Below are positions 24,501-39,500 of a stretch of DNA of 64,000 nucleotides, piece by piece; the first letter of the stretch is position 1, and each line of letters starts with the position of its first letter. Both the position numbers and the translations under genes were made by a program. The DNA is from Holothuria scabra. Its lineage: Eukaryota; Echinodermata; Holothuroidea; Aspidochirotida; Holothuriidae. The stretch covers positions 49,310,394 to 49,374,393 of the forward strand of contig CM074181.1 of assembly GCA_037179385.1 (NCBI GenBank), given 5' to 3'. The notes under the pieces were generated by a model. The model did not search any database. It was not told the origin of the DNA and was given only the letters and a program-made list of their open reading frames with translations.

Positions 24501-27500
24501 TCCTAATTAAGACTTAAACCTTATGTTGATTACTCTTTGGAGTTATGGCATCTCAAAGAAATGGTTAGCATTCAAGTTCTGTTTTTCTTTCTTAAAACTA
24601 AACAAACAGTTATTTATTTCCATTAAAAAGCTTACAACTGCCTGTTCTATGAAAGAAAATCTTGCTATTAGAGACCATAAGTACTGAGGTTAAGAAAAAA
24701 TATTACTTTAAAATGCATAAGAAAATAATCCTCCCATCATACAAAAGGCAGACAGGTCCTTTAAAGAAGTTTAAAACCACTTATCTAGCCAAAAAACCAC
24801 AATCCAAATGATAGTCCTCAGAAATATGCTACTTTCTCCCATCAGTGAGCTGGAAATTTGTTTGCTTAAGTTGGCAGAACAACTATTTCCCTATGTTTGT
24901 TTATCTTTGAGTAAACTTCAGCTGATGGCTACCCGACAAAATGCGCAATTGGGCAGGTTGTTGTTAACATAGTCTCAAAGCAACTGTTGTCCTCCTGCAT
25001 GGCAGTGTCTATTCTATGGTGAAAGTGGTAGCAATATCATCAAAGAATATTGTGGAACAAACTTTGTCCGCTTTTCCGCCTACTCCCGAGGTGTGCAAAT
25101 ATGCCCGATTGGAGCACAACGGCAAAGGGTTAAAGAGGTTATGGGGACACCAGAGTTGCAAATCCCAGGGCTGCTATAGTGCTGTAGTTGCGAGTGGAAA
25201 AAGACGGTTGGCATTTGAAAAAATTAAGTTTAGCAACCAGGAGGTCAGAGGTTTAATTCCTGGCCACATCAAAGTAATGTGGTTTTTTCATCAAAGAACA
25301 AATCTCATATTTTCTAATGTGAACTGACCTTGGTGATCAGCATAAGCAATGGAGTAAGGAACACAAGCCAGTGAGCCACAACTGGAAAAAGGCTATGGCA
25401 GGCCTAACTTCATCAATTGGTTAGAAACTGAGCCATAAAACTCTGCATAATTTACTTCCTAACCGACCTTATGAGGGAAGCAAAATTTGATCTAAATTGT
25501 TGAGTTGGCTTTTGTTCCCTAATGTTGTCTGCGTAATTCAGACCCAGAATCTACACATTTTCCTTTCAAGAGTAACCACACAGGAAATTACATCGCTTTG
25601 TAAAAGAAGATTTAAAATAGATCTTCCAGATGATACACAGTTACCTTTAAGTCTGTAGATTGCTTCCTTTGTCGAGTTAGCTGAATCAAAACAGAGGATG
25701 TGTGACTTGCATGCAACCCAGACCTGTGAGGTAATTTCACTCTTACAGATGGCAGACACAGATGTTAGACCCTCTTCTGAACAAACTTTGATAACTTGAA
25801 ATGGATTGTTGTTTCCATCTGTTGGACTGTATTCACCAAAAACCTGTCATGAAATGCAAATGAGGAAGATTTTATCTTGGCAAGGGTTACGTTTCTCCTA
25901 TCAAAGAGTCCTGATAATGAGTAACACCTCTAGCTATATCTTACAAATTTTAAATGGAATGAACCATGCAAAATGACTCCTGAACAAAGGAGTCTACACA
26001 TTGTCAACTCGTTGACTCCAAAAGTCACGCCAAAACAGGGAATGCAGCTGTTGCCTCGGCAAAGCAGCAGAGACAGTCTCAACAAAGCTTCAATGGCTGT
26101 GGCATCTATAACCATATAGTTTACTGCTATACAGCAGATCTTGAATTTAATGGAGGTCACAGCGGCCATTGCTGCCGTACATTCCTTGTTTGCCACAATG
26201 CCCTGATAAATGACTAGAATTCAAGGCCAAAGTTGCCATCTTTGCCTTCAGTGTATGGCCTCCCTGCTTTACTCATTGTTTTAAGTTTGCAACATGTTTG
26301 TTGTGTTTGCTGAAGCACTTTTTTGAAATGGCCTTGGTGCCCTTGTTCAGAAATGGAAATAGCCTTAACGCCCTGACTAATGGCCTTGATGCCCCCAAAA
26401 AATTCAAACCAAACCAAGGCAAAATGGCCTTGCCCCTTGAAAAATGAAGCATGAGGCCTATACACAATTACCAATAGAAACGTTTCATCATGACTTTTTT
26501 CTTGCCATTGATAGAAGAAGAGTATGGTCAAGGCTGCTGCAGCATTAAGATTTGTTGATACAACTAGAACTTAACTGTGGTAGCTAAAGCCTTTGGAGAA
26601 AGAATGTGCCAATTTTCAGATAAACTATTTAGGACCCAGCAGTGTATTTTTAACTGGTTTGAATGCAGTATCTGTAATTATATGTGTACAAGGTTGGGCA
26701 AGTAACTTGACCCTGGTACAGAATCGTAACTCTTGGCTGATACACCCAAAGGCTAGTTCACTGTCTACAGTTGTGACTGCTCAGAACTCTCAACAATGAC
26801 AAAATAAAGGGTCTACTTTCTTGATTTTTGAAAAGTTTTATCAAGGAATGTTCACAAACATTTGAACACTCAGACTGTCAGTAACAATTATTTTGAGGCT
26901 TAACTAACAACTTAACAACAAACGATAAATACCTTCTCCAAAGAAGATTTAGAGAGAAATTTATACATCACAAAATTGTGAGGTTTAATGCTCTTAAGCC
27001 TACTGTAGCAATTCTGATACATGCAGAGAGGGCATGACTTGCACATCTTGACACAGTTATGTAGCTCATGCAAAACTGCTAGAAGTGAACTTAAAACTCA
27101 AACACAGCACACAGAAAGGCCACTGCCCTCAGTAACATGGTCAAGAGTATACAGATGCCATGTGTCTTATGTTATTGCTTCTGTGCCACCAACCCATGTC
27201 ACACCCTAAATTCCCCACTTGGAAAGCTGGCACTACAGGGTTAAACCCACATCACGGCTAAATCATTTTTTATCCCATCATTGAAAGCCAAGATTATTTT
27301 TACACTTGCAACTGTCTGAGCCAGAGAATCACAACCCCATCCAAATAATTACAATCACCTGAGCCACGCAAGCGACAGAATTGCCTAGGCCATGGCAAGC
27401 ATCACAATTAACTATTTTAAAAGGCATGCTCATCACTCTTACCAGAACACCATTTTCAGTAACATACACAACCTCCATGGATGTTCCTTTCTTGGACAGC

Positions 27501-30500
27501 TTAATATGAGTGACCCTGTATCTCAAAGATTCCTCTGATGGGCCAGATGTCATCTCACTAAAGTTGTGAATATACCACGCCCATATGGTACCCTTAGTGG
27601 TCCCTCCCAGTACCATTTCTGAATAAGGGTCAAAATCAGCACAGCTGAAATCACCAAGGTCCTCTTGTGATGGCCACTTTGAAAGCAGCTTTCCAGTTTT
27701 CAGACTGTACACCTGTTCGAAATTCAAAAACGAGAACCATTTCAAGGTAAGAGATGCACAATACAAAAATTGGGACACGTTTACATGCTATGCATTGTGG
27801 GAATGGACCAAAAGTGAAGAGAACATCTACCTCTGTTATAGTTGTCTGCGTATGTAGCCTTTCACACTTATACACTGCTACTATGAATGCAGCCAATGAA
27901 CGTGCAGGAATAATACATGAGTGCCGAGAAGTCTAGTGACTGGGTGGTATGTTAAGGTACAATTTGACTCTGTGATCAAACCCAAGTTGTAGTGTGTACC
28001 AAATCATCTATTTAAGGGACCTAGCTGTAGTACTGGGTATAATGTAAATTAAAGGTTGATAATGAGCACAGCAAGGCTGCAAGATGAGCAAAGACAAAAA
28101 GTGTGACATAACAATTACACATTATACAATAAGCATGTTGAATTTCCCTGCCTATAAAAACTGTGTCCACACCTTTTTGCTTCAGTGAACAAAGGTCAAT
28201 GAAAACTAGACTAGAAGTTTCCCTTCTGCTTGCCTTTCACACCTTACAAATAATGGCACATCTGGATCATACCATTCTACCTTTGTCTACATCTTCTGCT
28301 GGCTCTTTCTTATCAAGCTTGTGGTTTCTTGGAGCATGCTTGAATGAGTTAAGCAGGAAGTTGGGTCAAATTTGATTACCCCACCAAACCTCCCTTCTGG
28401 TTGGGACTCGGGTGAAATGTCTTACAGGGTACAAAATTCCTCATAAAAACCTATTAATCCCAGGCTAATTTATTCAAAATTGCATCAAAACAATGCATCA
28501 AATTATGCAAATGAAAGCATACTGGCAAACATCTAAGTCTAAACATGTATGAGAGGTAGTTGGCAACCTTTACCTGTTTTTTTTTTGGTGAAGTAATTCT
28601 CTGTCTACACTGTCTATATATAGAGGGTTTTCACTTGACATCATAATAGGTTGCCCACTGTCAGGTAAAAAATCAACATTCATCACCTTGGTTGTCCGTT
28701 GCATCTCAACTAACTTTATGCACTATAACACCCATTTGGTTCATGGGCAGTGAAGAAAGGTGTGGCTTGCGGCTTGGGATGTGCCACATCATGGTAAAAG
28801 ATATTCCCATGTGTTAAAAAAGCAAATTTTGATGTCTTTCTTGAAGCCATCAAATGTATTTTGTGGTCAATGCACTTTTGCTTTTATGCATAGCATTCTT
28901 CCATGATAATTACTCTTACAAAATTCCTTTAAAATGGCATTTCACCTTCTCAAGGCTTAGAAAAACTTGGAGCTCCAAGGGCTAGAATATATGGATGACA
29001 CAAATGCAATACATTTTAATCAACTTAGTGCAACAGAGGCTATTAAGCAGGAAGTATTTCATTTTCAAGAGAGTATTAACCACCTTTGGTGTACTATACT
29101 TACTGTGACCTGGCCCTTGGAGACATAGACGACAGACGAAGAATCGTTTGAGATTGATAAATGCAAACATTCTTGACTAGACTGCTGCTCCTCAGGGAGA
29201 ATTTTATGGAAGAGGTCACCTGTCTTCATGCTCCATACATGAATGGTACCCTCCTGTGTAACTCCCACTACCCAATGGTTATCAGGTGAGATTTGGACAC
29301 ATATGACACCTATAACATGATACAAAGACAAAAAACAACATGACACATCGATTTATACTTAAACTTACTGAAATGAGATGACTGATGACTGATTGACTGT
29401 AAAGGAGAAGCACCTACCAAATGAAAATCCTATGCAATAAAAAAATTCACAAATAACCAAGCACAGATGAAAGTTTAAATGTTTTAAAGACTCTGCATAG
29501 CAACAAGTCCATTCTATTAGTAACATCTTCATAGACCTATGGTGAACAGATAATACACCATGTAATGCTTAATTCTGATGCTCGCTGTCTTTGAAGTTCA
29601 AATATGACTCAGTACTATAAATAATTACTATGAATAGAATAAAAAAAACTTGGAAGACATGTAGGTGTGTACTGCATGGCAAAAGTAACCAGATTTTTTT
29701 TATTTTTGATGTTCACTGACTTCAAAGTTCTGATGTGACTCAGCACTATCTTCAAGAACTTTCATCCTTGGTACAAGCTAGGTAGATGTGGTTTAACACC
29801 TTAATTTCTAAATCAAAACCACAGTTATGTACGTTTCCTGAAAGGATACTGTCAGAGATCACCGTTGGTCCTTGAGGAATGATAGTGCATCGCAAGTTAT
29901 GACCAAAATGTCCATGCATCTGAGTGGGACATTACCAGGTTCAACATTGGATAGCTTGGCAATTTAAACATCCCCACGAAAAGCAATGCAATGAAGAAAA
30001 TCTCCTTAAGGGTAGTATCTCAACGACACTTGACAACTTAAGATACTGCGCGTGTTTATTTTCTCCACGAAACCATTCCAGTATGTAATGAATAGGCTAT
30101 GGTATTCACCTGTGGCAATAACTGAGAATATTATAGGCCTACTAGCAAATTCTCTTAGAGAGTCAATACAAAGAGTTCTCTCCAGTTAATAAAAAACATG
30201 TATGTTAGCAGATCTGTAGTCATGCAAGGGGTCGCCAAAGAGGGCTAAGCCCCCATGATTTTCCCCAGATAGGCCTAATTTGATTATTTTCATTGACTTA
30301 TTACTTGCAGTAGCCCACACACTTTGTCACTTTGAAAATTTTCCCAGGTTTTGCCTTCTTCTCACTCTGGCTACCAGCGGGAACTAGGCTATATAGCATA
30401 TTACGGTGACTGCCCTATATTCCGACAGCCCTATATGTTCCGACACCCACGTGCTCATCTTCGATCAAATGTCGGAACAAAAGGGGGTCGGAATATGAGG

Positions 30501-33500
30501 TGTAGAGTATAGGGCTGTAACCGCATATTACCGGAGGTATATAAAATATCAAACCAATTCTGAACGGCCCCTACCAAGATTCTTGCAAAGGCACTCTTTA
30601 GGTTACTTTACTAAGTACAAGTAATTAGCATAGGCCTACTAAAAATATAGACCTACAAAGAAGAAAGCATATGAATTGGAGTCTAGACAACTCCCTCATC
30701 GTCAAGTAGCAAGTGGCCTAGGTCAGCCATTAAGCTTGGTGCTAAGCATAAGCCGGAAAACTGCTTGGTGTTCAGCATAAGACGGAAAACATGTCAGTGA
30801 GCCACAACTGAAATATAGCCTTGGCCAGCCGAATTTAACCAACAAACTTAAGCCATGAAAACCTCATCTAACCTGACCTTAACTTATACGAACCAAACTC
30901 ACACTAATTGTGGCCGTTCTCTACAAGCAACATCAAGCTACCTCTACCAATACAACTAAGTTTTTTTGAAGTCTTCTTACAAACAAGACCAGCTACTACG
31001 GAACCTCCACTAATTCAATCGCCTCTAAGCAGCAGCAACATTAATTACACAAGGAAAAATAAAGTCTGAAAACATCTCTGAAACAGAATGAACGATTTCA
31101 AATCCACAAACTGCAAACACAGCCTTACACAGGCCACACGATACTTCATGACACCGACACCCTCACAATACCCTACAGCTCGTCTATCGCAAAGAATGGA
31201 CTGGCCTCTTGTTTTATACACAGAATGTACTGTAAATCCTCCTTGAGTTAACTGTATGTGGAGAAAGTTTACACAGTAAAACTCTGTTGCGATTGTCGCC
31301 AGATGAGAAGCATTTCGACTTGCTTGTAGTCGTAGTGCGTTACAGATATGTAAAATACGGAGTACAAAGCAGATGGGTTGTGCATTGCTATATCATTAGT
31401 GGCTGTATATGTGTACATTGTTTAAGTCTGATCTAAGACAACAACGAGTGTGGCTTATAATCGCAGGCTTAGAGGATTTTCTCCAAGAATGCAGTAAACT
31501 TCAAAGTTATTTACGACTTTTTAAATTATTAACTACTTGATGACCCCAAAAATTTTTAGTAAGAAAAAAGTCTTTGACTTTTGTTTTGTAGAAACACTGT
31601 GTCGAGCAATATTGTAAAAGCATGCGGTATAAGTAACCGTCGTCGCTCATTTGTACGGATGACTTGTAATAGTCAATGTCGACTTTGCAATCCAGGGTCC
31701 CCCGCAAGGTTTTGCAGGGTGAAGAAGAGCGGCTCCATAGTTTTCCCTTTCGGGGAACCAAAAACTGGTTTATGCTGGGTCGGCCACAGCCATTTTTCTA
31801 GTTGTTGCTCACTGGCTTGTTTTTCCTACTGTCATTGCTTATGCTGAGCATCAAGCACAATGGCAGCAAGATTCCACTTTTAAAGGCCTTGGTATGACTT
31901 GACCAGAGTCCAAATTCAGACCTCTGGACTGCAAAGCCAGATTGTCAGTTGGTTAGTTAGTTAGAAGGAGTTTACAGCTCAGTTTCCAAACTATTGGTTC
32001 AAGTTGAGCTGGCCACACACAGCCTTTTTTTCCAGTTGTGGCTCACTGGCTTGTTTTCCCTACAAAATAGTCAGTCCAATACATTCTTGGTAGACAACAA
32101 ATGGTGAAGGCAAGCAAGTAATGAAAGAGAGCCAGTGGGTGGCCATAAACCACAAGTCTGATGAATAAACCTCATTCTTTTGATCATGAGAAAATGACAG
32201 TGACAATAATGCACTCACACTGCCTAGCAACAAGAACATGGACCATTTCATCTGTGTTGATATCCCAGATTCTGACAGTTCCATCTGCTGAAGCTGTGGC
32301 AAGGAGTGTTGAAGTGCTGTTGACATAGAGGTCTTGGATTCCACCTAAACAAAGAATGATTAAGAAATACCACACGATTTAGAACAAATATCAGGAAACA
32401 AGGGGCTGGACACATACCAGTTTCTAGACCTCAAGTAGCTTTAAGAGCAACAGTAGCACACACAATCCATACTCGCTACACATTGTGCCCTCAATATACT
32501 TACCGTAAATTTTCCCAGAACATTGATCAGGCTTTTCTGTCATCTGCGACCAAGCTCTGGAACTGTCTGCCCAATTCTATTAGCACAGTTTTAGTCACTT
32601 TTAAATACTCATTATTTTTGTGTTGACTTTTTGTCAAGGTTGTACAGAGCTATTGAATACTTCCTATAGTTTGGCACTCATTAAGTTCATTTGTTATGAT
32701 CTGCATGTTGCATACCAAGCCTCGATTTCCAGAAAAAATTATGGTGGTCCTTCCGGCAACCAATTCAGTATTTTAAGTTGCCCTAAAGAAAAGTTGGTTG
32801 TCCGAAATATTTTGCACACAATTACAGCACAAAACAGTAATTGCGTTTACGTGCAATTGGTCTGGAAAAATAAACTGATATGATTTTTTGCAAGACAAAA
32901 ACACTGGAAGTCTGAAATTGTATGATGGAAAATGTTGAAAAAGTTGATCAGTCAGCAGTATATTATTCAAACAGATAAAAGCAAACCGCTTGAATATATT
33001 TTTTATTGTGAGAGAAAAATGGTTGGCCATCAGACAACCAACTTTCAACTTTTGGTTGTCCATATGGAATTTTAGTTGGCTCGGCCAATCGGACAACCAC
33101 AACCCTGCAAACTAATTTTAAAGATCTATGGAAACATAACTAAAACAACTGTTTACTCAACCACCAAAGGTGAAGGGTAATGCTTGATGTATAGGGAAAA
33201 GTATTCAAATATTTAAACAATATCAAATTTCAAGCATAAACAAGACATTCAATCGTAAAGAAAAAAGGAATCTGACACAATGTGCCTGCATTACATATAT
33301 TTCCGTGGCTATTTTGTTGAAAAGTGGAGGTATTTTCTTTTCAACAAAAATAACCCATCTTTAAAGTGAGTTATCTTGAGTTAGGAAAGGGTATTGCAAC
33401 ATGATTTCAAGGACTGATCCTCTCATCCAAAACAGCTCCAATTCTCCGAACCTACACTTACTTAAGCCCTTCCCCAATTGTCTAAAATTCATCCTCACCC

Positions 33501-36500
33501 AGACACAATCTCAGTTTATTGCTTCAGCTTGAGTAAACAAGACCCTAATTTGTAATCAAAACAATTTCTATACAAATATGCAGTATAATATGAGCTTTGG
33601 TACTCTGCATTCTTTGAGCTAATTGAGAATTTTTGTAGACTACTACCAAAACTGTGGATTGGGTGAAAGGAATTGCAGTTTTAAGGACATGGTCTGGAAT
33701 TTTACTGTTTTTCAAGCAAGGCCTTGATGAAAGGCCACTGGAAAATGCCTTTAATTGCAGGCTTGTTTTCATCACACTGGGCAGTTCCACTTCTCCCTAT
33801 CAACAAACTTTTAGCTGACGAAATTTTCACAACGGTATCGTGATATCGCACAACTTTACACAAGTCTAGTATGTGAGCTGAACAGTTGTCAATGTATGCA
33901 ACAGCTTCTGATTTTATATCATGTTTTGTGCTTATTAAAGTGCTGTTTTTCACTTCTTGTGACATCATATTATAATCATTTTAGGTTACTGACTAAAGAC
34001 AATGACATAAGAGATTTCACAGTGGTTTAGTCATTTATTTAATTCTGTTGCGATATCACACCTTGAAAAAAGCATGGGTCGATATCGTTGGGGCAAAATT
34101 ATATCGATGATATCGGAATTATCGTGGCAGCCCTAACCATGGGGAGCATACAAGGCCCCAAAGTGTAATTAAAACACTCTTCATGTATGCAGTGTAATAT
34201 GAGCTATTCTGCATTTTTAAAATTTGATGTCAATCAAACACATGTGCCAACTGAGAATTTTGTTAGACTCTGAATAAAACTGTGGTCTAGGGTGACAAAT
34301 GACTGCCTTTAAGTCATAAAAAAGTTTGGATACAGCTATCCAATAAAAATATTTACAAATTTAATAATTGACTTAAGCAAAACTGAATTGAAAATGAATT
34401 AGTCATCAAGTAAATTGATAACTAGCCAAGAGGGGACTGTATATACTAAAGGCAAAAATAAAAATTTGGTAACAAACTGTCTTTTTTCAAACTTCTAACT
34501 TTTATAAAATACTCACAAAAAATCATTGCTAACCAATGACATGAGAGTCCATTGTGCTACAGTGAGGTAATTTCTTACCAGAGTGCCCAACCAGTGAACT
34601 TCTTAGTGGTCCACCAGGTCTTGGGAAGCATGCCCTCATTGGAATCAGTTGTAAGTCTTTGCTTTGATCACATGAGTGTCTGGCGCCCTCTATCAAAGGC
34701 TGCAAGCATCCACGAAACTCATCACTTTCTGCTTGTCCTCCGAGTCTACCAAGTATTTCAATTGATAGGGGCTGTTCATTTCCAACAAATTCCAAAGATG
34801 GCTTTGCAAGTCTGTAAAAAATGTTAGAATAATAAGGTTTGATGACATTGTTGAAGTTAGAGATAAATTGTTTTCATAATTCTTTTCAAAGAAGAACCAC
34901 TACTGTGAAACATGCAAAAGTATGTGACTTGCACTTGAAGAAACTCTGAAATGGATGTATTTGTTCTTAAATTGACATTACATGTGTGATTTTTGCCTGG
35001 AATGGCTGACACCATAAAGGAGAACAGTCCAATATGTAAATAAACCAACTCTGTTTTTGAAAGCCACCAGTTGAGATTATCAAATTACACCAAACAACAT
35101 TTCACACATGACACTTAGATCAGTACTTAAAAGAATGGATCAAGTTAAGGGGTACTTATTCCAAGCATTCTGGTGAAATTTGCATTCAAATCCAATGTAT
35201 GGTTCTCAAGAGATGAGTTACTGAAGTTGTCACATTTCAACAAAGAAGTAAACTTGAAGCAAGCGCATATGACTTCATATCCTCACATTAATGGAGTCTT
35301 TTGTTTTTCTTTTAACTTTACAGCTTATTTTCCACTGCACAATATCATACTATCAGAATTTGATTGCATAAGTGGCATAAGAACTTTCCAAACTTTGCAT
35401 TCACCAAAAGGAGGTCCTAATTTAACATTAATGTCAACGCAACCGTAAAAAAAACAAAGGGAAACAAAGCAGTCCTTTTCAAGGTGAAGAAGTGATATAA
35501 CTTCTGTTCACCTAAGGCTCACTTGGGAACACAAATCTAGTGACTTCATTTACTGATATCTTGAGAAATAAATGTCACTGTGCTTTGAATGGAAATTTCA
35601 CCAAATTATGAAGATTTAGTTCCTCTTTCACATGTAAAAATTTAATCTTTGCTTAAACTTTCCCTTTTATTTTATTTCTATTGAGAGCTACACATACTTA
35701 AATCAGAAACAAACTGGACAGCCTGGTTGGGGGAGGAGGGTTGGAGTCAGAAGAACTTTACAATATCAAGAACCATTTAGCTCTTACAAAATGGTGTGCG
35801 AGTCAAATATTTTTCCCTCATAATATAGAGATCACGCAGCTTCTGATGCATTTTTCGATGCACTAAGAGAGCAATGTAGCTGGTTCCTGTGCTTGTAGAA
35901 CAATATTTGGTATTAAGCAAATTGTAACGAGCTATGCGATAAATGAAATGCAGAATAATATTACATACCAAAGACAGTCATTTCATGACTTTCAGATAAG
36001 TACTCTTTACAGTGCAAGCACTGTCACCTGATTTTCTCCTCATTTCTCTGCTAAATATCTTGACTGCATGTTTGGTTTAACGGTAGAACATCTGGCTATC
36101 ATGCGTAAGGCCCAGGTTTACTTCCCAGGCCAAGTCATACCAGAGACTCTAAAAACGGAACCTACTGCTGTTGTGCATGATGCTCTGCATCAGCAATGGA
36201 GTAGGGAAAACAAGCCAGTGAGCCACAACTGGAAAAAAGGCCGTGGCAGGCTCGACTTGAACTAACAAGTTGGAAACTGGGCCATAAAACTTCATCTAAC
36301 TAAAATACTGCTAAAGATCTTTCATAATATTTTAGGACTTCAATACCTGCATATTCCAGGTAAATCAAGCAGTTACTCGTAGTAAAATTCACATTTAAGG
36401 AGAAAAAATATTGTCACATGACTCTCAAGAGTCAATCATAAAACAGGATAGTCTACTATACTACTTCAATTTGAGGTAACTACATTTCCCCTTTAATGTA

Positions 36501-39500
36501 CCTTGCAGGCCAAATCAAAGGGTAGATGCCACAGACTTCCTATACATAGACAGAGCATACTGCGCAGTACATTGTCGCTACCACCCTGTGAGAAAAAGCG
36601 CACCAAAATGGCCGTCTGCTATGGTTTTGTGCAAAAGTTTGAACTTGCTCAAGTGTGTCTCCATATTTTGCAAAAAAGTTGAAATATTTTTAAACTATGG
36701 CAAGGTAAGGTCAAAATTCCTTCACGTATTGCAGGAATATGACATTTTTCCCATTCAAATTAAAATTTTACTTAAAATATTACAGAGTCGTTGTCAAATC
36801 AAATGATTTAGAGCTTCACGGCGGCCATCTTGGTGCGCCTTTTTTGCCCCAGTCGGTGGCGACCATGTAAGGATAGGACGTACATGTTACATGCTCTGTC
36901 CATATATATGTAAGTCTGTGGTAGATGCGCACTGTTAACAAAGTGTTTCTTGATTTGCTGTTGCCATTGTATTGTATCGATTGTATTCTTTGTTAGGGTT
37001 AGGGATTAGGTTAGGGATTAAGGCTTTCGTTAGCCAGTAAGGAAAATTCTTGTTAAACAGTGCGAATCGCCCCAGATCAAATGGTCTAGTAGGTAACTCA
37101 CTTAAAGGTCCATAACAAGGTGTTCTCCACCCTGGTATAGTGGTATAAAGAGAATCACTAATACCCTAGGGCCTAAGATGTAATCCACTGCTGTGCGTTA
37201 ACCTTTTGTTAAGAATAACAAAACTTTTAAGGCTTGACTGTCAAAGTGGCAACTTAAATCTTAGTATAATGGTTCCCCCATTATAGAGTTTTCCTATAAT
37301 TTTATTAGGAGCTTGATTGTGGTGTTTCATACCTGAGAGTGTCCCTTAATAGCATGACCTGTGATTTCAGATTACTGCTATCATCCATGGACATCAGGCT
37401 AAATGAGATCTCCTCTATCAGCTGTTGAGTTGAAAATGCTTTGATGTAGGTGTCCAAGAAGTTAAAGTTACCATAAATGTACTGAAAGGGAGGAAATGAA
37501 GAAATTGTAAAATAAATACCACAACAAATGAATCAAGAGGAAGGCATTCATACCCCAAAAGGTTGAAAGGATACACAAAAATTCAAAATGACAGCTAAAC
37601 ATTGAAGAGTTAAGAGGATAATACCCTATATAGTCCAGTGGTTGTTTTCATGCCATTGACATAGCATTTAAAAGAAGGGTTTAAGGTCACAATAGGATTT
37701 GATATGTTAGAGGGGTGCTTATTTTGAGCATTTTGGTGAAATTTGCATTGAAATCCGATGTGTGGTTCTCAAGATATGCGCACGTAAAGTTTTCACATTT
37801 TCAACAAAAAGTGAACTTGAAACAAGCACATGTGACATCATATCCCCACATTGGTGCACAGTCTTTTGTTTTTCTTTAAATTTTAGGGTTGAATTTCTTT
37901 TCATCAATGCCATATTATTAAAATGTGATGGCGTAAGTGGCTTGAGAGCTATATATACTTTGCATCTCCTACAGGGAGGTCCCATTCCTATTTACTTTAA
38001 GGATAACAGTGTGATAAAACAAAGGGAAACAAAGCATCCCGTGTCAATGTGAGAAAGTGATGCAAGCTCTGCTGCCCTCAAACTCATTTTGGAACACAAA
38101 TTTATTGACTTCACTATTTACTGATATCTCCTGAAATACATGTTCGATTTAAGAGGAACCGACTTTCATCACACTGTGTGTAGATTTGGTTTCGCTAAAG
38201 GCTGTGACATATGAAAATAAATTTTTGCTTAAACTTCTCCTTTAAAGGATTGCCATGTGTGATATCCTACACACATATTCTCAAGCCAGCTTGAAATCCA
38301 TGCCAGCTGGTTTCACCCTATTTTGGTAAAGACATTATTTAAGACTTTTATCTTTATTGAACCTTAAAAAATTTTAGTTTCAAATTTTTGGTTCTATCTT
38401 GTCACACAACCCCAGAGCTCAATTTTCGTGGTTGTCCGATTGTCCTGGACAACTAAAATTCAATACAGAAGGTTGGTTGTCCGATGGGCAACCATTTGTT
38501 CTCAGATTGATGAAGTTATTGCTGAATGATCAACTCTTTCAACTTTTTCCATTTTACCATATTTCGGACCTTAAGAATTCCTCTCTCTCAAACATCGTAT
38601 CTCTTTATTCTTCAAATCAAATAATGCATGAACACAATTACTGTTTTGTACTTGTGGACAACTAAAATTAGTGAAATGGTTGCCTGAAGGACAACCAAAA
38701 TTTTTTCTAAAAATCAAGGCATGAATCCTGTACTGTCATTTTGCTTGATGTTCAGCAAACGAGCTAGAGAGCAACAACTGGAATAAAGGTTGTGGCCAGC
38801 CTGACTTTAACCAGGTAGTTTAACAGAAACTGAGCCATCAAATCTAATCTGACTAACTACACAATCCTACAAAACATTTTGTTATTCCAAAAGCTTTCTA
38901 AAGAGATACTTTCAAATTCAAACTCTTAAACTCACATGGCATATGTTGTCATTACAAGTTTTTGGACCAGAAAGTTCATAATATAGATTGTCTTCACATG
39001 ACATCATAATTGTTTTGTCACACACACCCACTGCTGAGCAAAAACTCAAAAGCCATGAGTAGCAAATCACATAGTTTGTCATCCACTGCTTCTCAGCTAG
39101 CTTCACTACAGTAGCTAGTCCACAACACTAAATTTTTGCCTGTCAAAAGACGAGGAGCTTGTGGTGTCAGTCAAAGCACTCTATATACCTAAAATATGTT
39201 GTTTTCTGAATAATATAAGATCTAGTTTTACAAATGGTACAAAAAGCAACACATCCAGTCTAGGTCCACTTACTAACTTGAACGTCAATTTTTTTTTTAT
39301 ACAGCTTCCTTTGATTTGCATTGTTTCTTTTATCTGGCACTTGTGGTTTCCAACCTTTTACAACAGACTACTCCATGTATAATATATATACTATACATAC
39401 CATGATGCAAATGGTAAATGAAGGGAATAAACCTTATACATATACGACATCACAGCACAGCAGAGTTTGCACACATTCATAAGGACAAAATTCCATGACT

